DNA of 42,370 nucleotides. It comes from Acinetobacter sp. ANC 4862 (lineage in GTDB: Bacteria; Pseudomonadota; Gammaproteobacteria; Pseudomonadales; Moraxellaceae). The notes below the pieces were generated by a model. The model made no database searches, was not told the origin of the DNA, and was given only the letters and a program-made list of their open reading frames with translations. Shown here one piece after another: positions 36,978 to 42,370 of the stretch. The translations under genes were made by a program, and so were the position numbers. Positions within the stretch are counted from its first letter, which is position 1. Each line of letters begins with the position of its first letter. Where the stretch lies: positions 1-42,370 of the forward strand of contig NZ_SJXH01000029.1 of NCBI RefSeq assembly GCF_004336635.1, given 5' to 3'.

Positions 36978-37195
36978 ATGCTGATTAGAGCTGCAAAAAT
37001 TAAAGATCTTCCAGATATCCCCGCGACATGATTCAGGTCATTCCTACGGGTATTCAATCGGGTGTTAAAGCGCATCAGCGATGTGAAAGTCGTATGCAAA
37101 TTTGCTGAGAAAAGATCAATTAAAAGTAGATTCTATAATGAAGGTTTTATCAAAAAAATGGCTTTGAAACTTACATACGCATCGTATCGAATTAA
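36978..37195 (+). pseudogene. decayed GNAT-type acetyltransferase remnant
   Basis: The start MLIRAAKIKDLPDI resembles the first strand and helix of GNAT enzymes. The end, in another frame, reads NGFETYIRIVSN before TAA at 37193-37195, like a GNAT C-terminus. Only about 218 bp remain where 430-480 bp are usual, so the middle with the acetyl-CoA site is gone and at least one frameshift lies at an A-run (about 37152-37158). The rest of the 36746-37233 gap shows no pgaA remnant and no other gene. Confidence 0.5.
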
Positions 37196-37233
37196 ATGCC
37201 AACTGCTTTAGTCAGCCTTCCTTACTTAAATCA

Positions 37234-39174
37234 CTAAGCTTGAAGTGCTTGGTACTGGTCTCGGCCGGCGCCTTTAGCTGCATAAAGCTGAACATCGGCT
37301 GCTTTCATAAGTTCGTGAATATCAGCATATGGATGATTTCGATCCATCCATGCGACCCCCATGCTTAAGGTCACATATTGTTTTTGGTCGGGTCTATTTA
37401 AATGTTGCAATTGTGCTTGTCTGACTGCATTTAAAACCTGTTGCAATACCTTTAAAACCACTTCACTGGGAACATTATGCAAAATAATCGCAAACTCCTC
37501 TCCCCCATAGCGTGCCACATAAGCTGAAGGTGGTAAGGCCTGTTGTATAATTTTAACCAAATCTTGCAAAATCACATCGCCCTTTAAATGCCCATAGTAA
37601 TCATTATAATTTTTAAAATAATCCACATCTAACATGGCAAATGCCAAGGTGCTATTACTGTGGTTTTTTGTCAGGGTAAATAAACGCTGAATTTCACTAT
37701 TTAATGCACGACGGTTAAATGCTCCTGTCAATGCATCAACTTGAATTTGTAATTCTAACTGCTCATTGAGCTGATGTAACTGTAAAGTTCGCTCTTGTAC
37801 TTTTTGGTCTAAAGAGCTATTCAGTTCAAGTAAATTATTATTTAATTGCTCGATATGATGAGTATGCTGAGCATAATTTTTTGACTGCTGGAACATAACC
37901 AACAATGCATAAAAACTGGTAGAGATAAATGAGAGATTAAAGGACTCAATTAAATTGAGCGTCAATAAAAAGTCATGGATGAAAGTAACGCATAATAAGA
38001 TCACCGCCCATAAATTAATCGTAGAATATTGCTCTTTGGTTTTTAGAGTCAGATAAAAGCCATAGGCAAAATTCAAAATTACAGCTACGCTCAATAGTGA
38101 ACTATAAAATGCCAAACGTTCAAAAATTTCAGGGAGAGTAAATACAGTTACAACAATATCTATTCCAAGCACCAGCATTGCTACAAAATAAACAATTGGA
38201 TGTAAATAGCGCTGGTTGAGTAAAATCATATAACTCAGAAAAAATACCACGGCAAAATAAGTAAATAGAAACTCTAATCGTCTTCCCCATATCCAGCTAA
38301 TATCTGTAAATACCGTATAGGCATAAGGTGCAGAAAATAAATTATGTAAGGCCAAGAATAAAATAAAAATACCAAACACAAATACCCGAATACTGCTGCA
38401 CCCAATCTTTCCTTGAAAAACTGAAAACATTAAGGTAAATATGCCGACGCCCAATACTGCACCACAAACCAAACCAATACTCATCATCAACTGTTCAAAC
38501 TGTCGAGTAATGGTTTTCGCAATACCAATCCGCATCGGATTTTCTAATCCACCATGTAAAGGATCAAAATTTGAGGCTTGAATGGTCAGGGTAAAATATT
38601 CTTTATTGACAACCATAAAGGCAATTCGAGGTGCATTTTCTGTGAGATGAGTTTTTGTATCTTTACCAATTTCACCTAAACGCAGCACGAAATCTCCATT
38701 CAAATACAGACGGTAAGCGCCATATTGATTGGGAATAAAAATAGCGATACGGCGCCCAATATATTCTTTAGGAATTTTAAAATGGCCGATAAAAGTACCG
38801 TAGGTTTGATTGGTGCCGGTGAGCTGTTTAAAGGAAATCGGTAAATTCACCGTTTCAGATTTTAAAACAGAACTGGGTTGAGTGATAAATTGCTCAGGAT
38901 AATACTGCCATACGCCCTTCAGTAGGCTGGTACTCTTTTCCGTAAATTGAACTTCATTTAATAATTTTTGCTGTAAGGAAGAAGATTCAGGCGCAGCACG
39001 ATATTGTGCCCATACAGGTTTTTGCCAGGCGAATACGCATAAACAGATCAAAAGAAAAAACTTAAAAAAATGTATTAAATTATGGCTCTTATCCAAAAAG
39101 CGAATCATCCTTAAATTACGCTTAGCTATTACTGAATGTAGCGATAAAAAAATAAAACTCAAACAATTTTTCAT
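37234..39174 (-). CDS. membrane diguanylate cyclase with 7TMR-DISM sensor
   Basis: The enzyme makes c-di-GMP from two GTP. The 646-aa protein has a signal/anchor helix (about 36-55), a periplasmic DISM-type beta domain (about 60-215; KGVWQYYPEQF, YRLYLNGDFV), seven membrane helices (about 225-430), a coiled coil (about 435-490) and a GGDEF domain with DALTGAFNRRAL and intact GGEEF (557-561). No RxxD inhibitory site precedes the motif. A start at 39108 (MIRFLDKSH) is also possible. It sits upstream of pgaBCD on the same strand, although about 0.5 kb separates them. C-di-GMP activates PgaCD in E. coli, which suggests a functional link. Confidence 0.92.
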   Translation of the reverse strand: MKNCLSFIFLSLHSVIAKRNLRMIRFLDKSHNLIHFFKFFLLICLCVFAWQKPVWAQYRAAPESSSLQQKLLNEVQFTEKSTSLLKGVWQYYPEQFITQPSSVLKSETVNLPISFKQLTGTNQTYGTFIGHFKIPKEYIGRRIAIFIPNQYGAYRLYLNGDFVLRLGEIGKDTKTHLTENAPRIAFMVVNKEYFTLTIQASNFDPLHGGLENPMRIGIAKTITRQFEQLMMSIGLVCGAVLGVGIFTLMFSVFQGKIGCSSIRVFVFGIFILFLALHNLFSAPYAYTVFTDISWIWGRRLEFLFTYFAVVFFLSYMILLNQRYLHPIVYFVAMLVLGIDIVVTVFTLPEIFERLAFYSSLLSVAVILNFAYGFYLTLKTKEQYSTINLWAVILLCVTFIHDFLLTLNLIESFNLSFISTSFYALLVMFQQSKNYAQHTHHIEQLNNNLLELNSSLDQKVQERTLQLHQLNEQLELQIQVDALTGAFNRRALNSEIQRLFTLTKNHSNSTLAFAMLDVDYFKNYNDYYGHLKGDVILQDLVKIIQQALPPSAYVARYGGEEFAIILHNVPSEVVLKVLQQVLNAVRQAQLQHLNRPDQKQYVTLSMGVAWMDRNHPYADIHELMKAADVQLYAAKGAGRDQYQALQA

Positions 39175-39180
39175 CTATTT

Positions 39181-39204
39181 GCAAGATCTATCCTTGTATC
39201 TTGC
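39181..39204 (-). promoter_or_regulatory. hairpin just upstream of the diguanylate cyclase start
   Basis: gcaagat (39181-39187) and atcttgc (39198-39204) pair. On the minus strand the loop contains AAGGAT, a ribosome-site-like sequence, and the stem ends 6 bp before the ATG at 39174. No T-run follows, so it is not an intrinsic terminator. Confidence 0.35.
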
Positions 39205-39234
39205 AGGATGTTTATTCATCAGAATTAATAAGTT

Positions 39235-39579
39235 TTAATCGCGAGTTTTTACGTCGAATAACTCAATTTCAAAAATCAGGTTTGAGTTCGCAGGAATGAT
39301 TTTACCCATTTTTCGTTCGCCATATGCCAAATGTGCAGGAACCAGTAATTTACGTTTACCACCGACTTTCATCCCCATAATGCCCTGATCCCAACCTTTA
39401 ATTACACGACCAGTTCCAATCACGGTTTCAAAGTAATTGCCACGGTCAATGGAGGAATCAAATTTGGTTCCATCTTCCAGCCAGCCTGTGTAATGCGTGG
39501 TAATCAGCGCGCCTTTAACAGCTTCTTTACCTTCACCCACTTTTAAATCAATAATTTCTAATTCATTTGTCATCATCAT
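39235..39579 (-). CDS. FKBP-type peptidyl-prolyl cis-trans isomerase
   Basis: The 114-aa protein is a single cytoplasmic FKBP domain with no signal peptide. Typical elements: HYTGWLEDGTKFDSS (about 29-43), VIKGWDQGIMGMKVGGKRKL (about 59-78), AYGERKMGKIIPANSNLIFEIEL. It catalyses prolyl isomerisation during folding. The start is one of three consecutive ATG codons (39571-39579) after AGGTAA. It lies 60 bp upstream of the diguanylate cyclase. Confidence 0.95.
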   Translation of the reverse strand: MMMTNELEIIDLKVGEGKEAVKGALITTHYTGWLEDGTKFDSSIDRGNYFETVIGTGRVIKGWDQGIMGMKVGGKRKLLVPAHLAYGERKMGKIIPANSNLIFEIELFDVKTRD

Positions 39580-39677
39580 TTACCTGAGCTGAATACTAAA
39601 TTTTTCAATGACTATTATAAACCGGATTCAGGTGAATTCTTCATGCTTTAAAATGTGTAGATTTAAAAGCTCAGCTC

Positions 39678-40031
39678 TTAAATATTCGAATGGTTGAGTA
39701 AACAAGCGGTCAGTTTTTTATAGTTTTCAGCTGAACCCATTAAAATCCAGTATCGACTCATTCGATGTTCGGTTTTATGGTGCACACTGTGAACCACCTT
39801 CATGTCATAAGCCTTAAATAGATCTTCATATTGATCTAAAGTCTTGCGTTGATCAGGACATTCGATAGGTGCGTGCATGACTCAGGGCTTCTATACGCTC
39901 GAACATAGATCAGAAAAATAAGAACGATCTCAGCACAATCAAGGTGACAAATAGACTTAACAGTTCATAGCCTGCACCAATAATGGCACCAATCCCTAGG
40001 GCTATAAGCAAACGATAAAATCAGGCTGCAT
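39678..40031 (-). pseudogene. decayed MgtC/SapB-like membrane protein gene
   Basis: GAGAGGGG precedes an ATG at 40031 that reads MQPDFIV and stops. In another frame LLIALGIGAIIGAGYELLSLFVTLIVLRS follows, which looks like an MgtC first helix joined directly to its last helix. In a third frame a 66-aa ORF (39678-39878, MHAPIECPDQRKTL...) resembles the ACT-like C-terminal domain of MgtC-type proteins. Together they suggest an internal deletion plus frameshifts. The family assignment is tentative; the 66-aa ORF could be annotated alone as hypothetical. Confidence 0.45.
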
Positions 40032-40080
40032 ATCTACCCCTCTCATTGTTATTATTTTCAGGTATCCGCAATTTTATGAT

Positions 40081-40110
40081 CAGGATGCAAGGCCTAAAAC
40101 CCGCATCCTG
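40081..40110 (-). terminator. hairpin after yaeQ
   Basis: caggatgc (40081-40088) pairs with gcatcctg (40103-40110), an 8-bp perfect stem 8 bp after the yaeQ stop codon. The following minus-strand sequence lacks a clear T-run, so terminator strength is doubtful. Confidence 0.45.
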
Positions 40111-40117
40111 CTTATAT

Positions 40118-40648
40118 TTACTGTAACTGTTCCCATTCAACCACGACTTGCGCATGCTCGCCAATCAGCGTCCATTCACCATCCATGACATTTAACTGTA
40201 GCTGCATGGTGCGTTCGCATAATTGTGGTAGCGCATTTGTGGTTGCTGTAGAAAGCTTCCAGACTTGAACATTACTTAAGGTTTTTAATTTGCTGTTGCG
40301 CTTATACCATTCATCAACCGATGAACCATAGGTGACCACTGCAACTTGCTTACAACGGGCGCTGGCTTTTTTGACTTTATCTTCATCTGGACTCCCCACT
40401 TCAATCCACTTGATCAGCTGACCGGTTAAGTCTTTTTCCCACAAAGCGGGTTCATCAGTTTCAAACAGATCTTTGGTAAATTCTAAAGCTTCACCAGCAA
40501 AACGCGCATAAGCCAAAATACGCACCATCAAGCGCTCAATGGTTTCAGAGGGATGTAAAGCCATCGTCAATTGATAATCAGCATATTGATGATCATCCAT
40601 ATTGGCAATGTTCAAATCAGCCTTATAAATCGTTGCTTTAAGCGCCAT
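40118..40648 (-). CDS. yaeQ: YaeQ family protein
   Basis: From the ATG at 40648 (GAGGACTTTTTT upstream, MALKATIYKADLN) it is 176 aa, close to E. coli YaeQ (181 aa). Conserved blocks are HPSETIERLMVRILAYA, DEPALWEKDLTG and WIEVGSPDEDKVKKAS. The family has a PD-(D/E)XK nuclease-like fold, with E84/D86-type acidic positions in these blocks; its function is unresolved. The COG0523 GTPase gene ends 42 bp upstream on the same strand, so the two probably form an operon. Confidence 0.93.
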   Translation of the reverse strand: MALKATIYKADLNIANMDDHQYADYQLTMALHPSETIERLMVRILAYARFAGEALEFTKDLFETDEPALWEKDLTGQLIKWIEVGSPDEDKVKKASARCKQVAVVTYGSSVDEWYKRNSKLKTLSNVQVWKLSTATTNALPQLCERTMQLQLNVMDGEWTLIGEHAQVVVEWEQLQ

Positions 40649-40690
40649 AAAAAAGTCCTCAAATTTGGCGCTTAGCATATAAGATTTGGA

Positions 40691-41722
40691 CTACTTTTGC
40701 TGAGTTGTTTTATCCGTTTCATCCAAATTCAGCTGACATTGAAATAATTGATCTTCAAAGTGTCGCCAATCGCGCTGATCTTGCACAATGATTTCAATAC
40801 GGTTATCAATACCCTCTTCTGAAGACTGATAGTTAAATTGCTCCGGATTAAAATTAAAGGTTTTCCAGCCCTGATTGGTATTAAAAATTGCTTTAATCCG
40901 CAGCCAATTCTTTTGTTCACAAAGTAAATCCAATAAAAGATAAAAATCAAATTGCCAGCGCTTGGGTAACTTCCAACCTGCCACACTATAGCCTTGCGCA
41001 GTTTCGACATAGTGATAAGGCAATTGTTTAATCTCAGGCAGACTTTGCCCGGTAGAAAATGTTTTTTGAATTTTAAGTAAGGGCTGAATCTTGCGTTCAG
41101 TGCCTACATACGGTAGATCAATTTGCTCAAGCGAAATTTCAGTCTGTCCACTCATCAGCCAGATCTGTTGATAGGCTTGATATTCAGTCTTCAATGCCGC
41201 TAAAGCCTGATCATCTGCGAAATCCATTCGATCTGCATGAGAAACCACAATAATCTGCGCAGCTTTTAACTGATCTGCATACAGATTTTGCTTGCTCCAA
41301 TCCGCATCATGCAAACGCGAGCCATCCACTACCGTCACTAAAGCCCGCATCGCAATACTCTGTTGCCAATGCGGTTCAGTGAGTTGTTCCAGTAATTGTG
41401 CAGGATGTCCCAAACCAGTCGGTTCGATAAATAATCGATCCGGTTTAGTTTCAGACAATAACCGCGACAAAGCAATTTGCATGGGCAATTGACTACTACA
41501 GCAAAGACACCCCCCCAATAGTTCTTTAACTTCATAACCTTGAGTTTGCGGTAACATCTGCTGATCAACACCAATTTGTCCAAACTCGTTCATCAACACT
41601 GCCCAAACTTCATTTTCTGGCTTTTGACTGAGTAAATGCTTGAGCAAGGTGGTTTTTCCAGCCCCTAAAAATCCAGAAATGATATGCGTAGGGACAGCTT
41701 GCGTGGGAGAAATCAGTTTCAA
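40691..41722 (-). CDS. COG0523 (CobW/YjiA/ZigA-type) GTPase
   Basis: A putative metallochaperone GTPase of 343 aa. Walker A is GFLGAGKTT (17-25), switch region MNEFGQIGVD (44-53), and the metal-binding CxCC is C72, C74 and C75 in GGCLCC. Walker B/EPTG is IEPTGLGHP (99-107). The guanine-recognition motif is degenerate: SHAD (161-164) replaces NKxD. A CobW C-terminal domain follows (from about 235). Some relatives act in zinc delivery under Zur control, but I see no convincing Zur site in 41723-41935. It precedes yaeQ. Confidence 0.9.
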   Translation of the reverse strand: MKLISPTQAVPTHIISGFLGAGKTTLLKHLLSQKPENEVWAVLMNEFGQIGVDQQMLPQTQGYEVKELLGGCLCCSSQLPMQIALSRLLSETKPDRLFIEPTGLGHPAQLLEQLTEPHWQQSIAMRALVTVVDGSRLHDADWSKQNLYADQLKAAQIIVVSHADRMDFADDQALAALKTEYQAYQQIWLMSGQTEISLEQIDLPYVGTERKIQPLLKIQKTFSTGQSLPEIKQLPYHYVETAQGYSVAGWKLPKRWQFDFYLLLDLLCEQKNWLRIKAIFNTNQGWKTFNFNPEQFNYQSSEEGIDNRIEIIVQDQRDWRHFEDQLFQCQLNLDETDKTTQQK

Positions 41723-41935
41723 AACTTACTCGCTATTCATTTGGTGGAAATCAATCAATGCAGTAGTGAGAACTACCCACCTCAAAAATCTGCATATTTC
41801 TCCACTTTAATTTCTTCCTTGAGCTATGGCAACGTATTCACACTATTTAAAAGGACTTACACAGCATTGTTATTAAATTTGGCTATATACGGTTGAAATT
41901 AATTCGTTATCCAAATTTTCAAATATAAACATACC

Positions 41936-42138
41936 TTAATCATCAAGTCTAAATTCAATTTCAAAGTTAGTACCATCCCAAACTTTTAATTCCCCAATCC
42001 AATCTATTTTTGCATTAAATCTTTTGGAATATTGACTAGCATCTTTGCCATCTAAGATATGTTGAAAATCACTGCTATTATTGAGCATTGATATAATTGG
42101 TCTTATCTTTAATTTTACTGCAAAAGCAAGGTCAAGGT
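41936..42138 (-). pseudogene. ORF truncated by the IS insertion, C-terminal remnant
   Basis: The open frame reads straight out of the IS end (from about 42154, inside the IS) and gives, outside the IS, LDLAFAVKLKIRPIISMLNN... ending FEIEFRLDD. Because the frame is open right up to the junction, the original gene probably extended further and was cut by the insertion. An internal ATG (MLNNSSDF) could start a short peptide of about 50 aa. The family is not recognised. Confidence 0.5.
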
Positions 42139-42370
42139 CACTGCTGTCCCACAATTTTTCATAAAAGGAGGCTCAATTGAGCTTCCTTTTGTTTTATCGG
42201 TATTTTATCGGGCATGAATAAAGCTTTTAAGGTTTTTCTCTCAAACAGATTTACTTGGATCATTCTTAGTAACCGTTGAACCGTCCAGCCTTCTTGTCCT
42301 AAATGCCGAGCAAAACTCACCAGTAAATAGGCAATCAGGGCAATCCAAATTTGCGTCTGAATTGCGTTCC
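42139..42370 (-). mobile_element. 3' end of an IS4-like insertion sequence (right copy, inverted)
   Basis: This carries the same terminus as 1-104 in opposite orientation: 42139-42242 is a 104-base perfect inverted match. The element continues beyond the window. The outer end is CACTGCTGTCCC at 42139-42150. Confidence 0.88.
42159..42370 (-). CDS. IS4-family transposase, C-terminal fragment (window edge)
   Basis: Sixty-nine residues are visible (NAIQTQIWIALIAYLLVSFA, then RHLGQEGWTVQRLLRMIQVN to QLSLLL), with TGA at 42159-42161. The NAIQTQIWIALIAYLL block is typical of IS4-family transposases after the catalytic glutamate. The 5' portion is outside the window. Confidence 0.85.
   Translation of the reverse strand, partial: NAIQTQIWIALIAYLLVSFARHLGQEGWTVQRLLRMIQVNLFERKTLKALFMPDKIPIKQKEAQLSLLL

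Noticed and set aside
36902..37099. 65-codon minus-strand ORF upstream of pgaB considered as a pgaA remnant
   Set aside because: It shows no TPR or porin-like sequence and is antisense to the GNAT remnant.
1..42370. Composite transposon carrying the whole window
   Set aside because: The content is mainly core genes (ppk, nfuA, metH); two inverted IS copies are more likely independent insertions or contig borders.

Overview
The window looks like a chromosomal piece of an Acinetobacter-type gammaproteobacterium (Moraxellaceae). The evidence is AT-rich spacers, protein sequences that read as Acinetobacter homologues, ppk next to mtgA, tesA divergent from a ybbA/ybbP-type ABC pair, a pga locus, and IS4-family insertion-sequence ends. 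It is mostly housekeeping and metabolic genes, interrupted by one small accessory island (about 19.87-21.92 kb) and by several decaying genes.

Layout. 1-104: 3' end of an IS4-like element. 0.15-3.0 kb: polyphosphate kinase and monofunctional transglycosylase (minus strand). 3.1-3.9 kb: rhomboid protease. 3.9-7.8 kb: ABC permease/ATPase pair divergent from tesA. 7.8-10.8 kb: beta-carbonic anhydrase, a family V-type lipase and a partner of unknown function. 10.9-12.3 kb: nfuA and a second rhomboid. 12.5-14.1 kb: a 516-aa protein of unknown function. 14.1-15.7 kb: PiT phosphate transporter behind a strong Pho-box-like site. 16.2-19.9 kb: metH. 19.9-21.9 kb: AT-rich island with a zinc-finger/RES-domain protein and a DUF559 nuclease, bordered and interspersed by GC-rich palindromic repeats. 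22.1-23.8 kb: one-piece dihydroxyacetone kinase. 24-26.2 kb: a small protein, a diguanylate cyclase broken at its GGEEF motif, and a peptide deformylase paralogue with a nonsense codon. 26.4-28.6 kb: small membrane protein, DUF2505-like protein, a 91-aa protein and pnuC. 28.8-31.1 kb: enoyl-CoA hydratase, alpha/beta hydrolase and a frameshifted TetR regulator. 31.2-33.0 kb: two small proteins and an EamA transporter. 33.0-36.7 kb: pgaBCD (poly-N-acetylglucosamine) without pgaA. 37.2-39.6 kb: an intact membrane diguanylate cyclase and an FKBP isomerase. 39.7-41.7 kb: a decayed MgtC-like gene, yaeQ and a COG0523 GTPase. 41.9-42.4 kb: an ORF cut by a second, inverted copy of the same IS end.

How genes relate. 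ppk and the PiT transporter both belong to phosphate metabolism, and Pho-box-like sequences lie upstream of each. The intact diguanylate cyclase beside pgaBCD fits c-di-GMP control of PNAG synthesis, but the outer-membrane porin gene is missing from the expected place. Five genes (diguanylate cyclase, deformylase, TetR, a GNAT and an MgtC homologue) look inactivated. The most interesting stretch is the island at 19.87-21.92 kb: a solitary zinc/HEPN-like/RES protein and a DUF559 nuclease whose 3' ends both run into the palindromic repeats, with a composite repeat present in direct orientation on both sides. No tRNA, rRNA or CRISPR array was seen.
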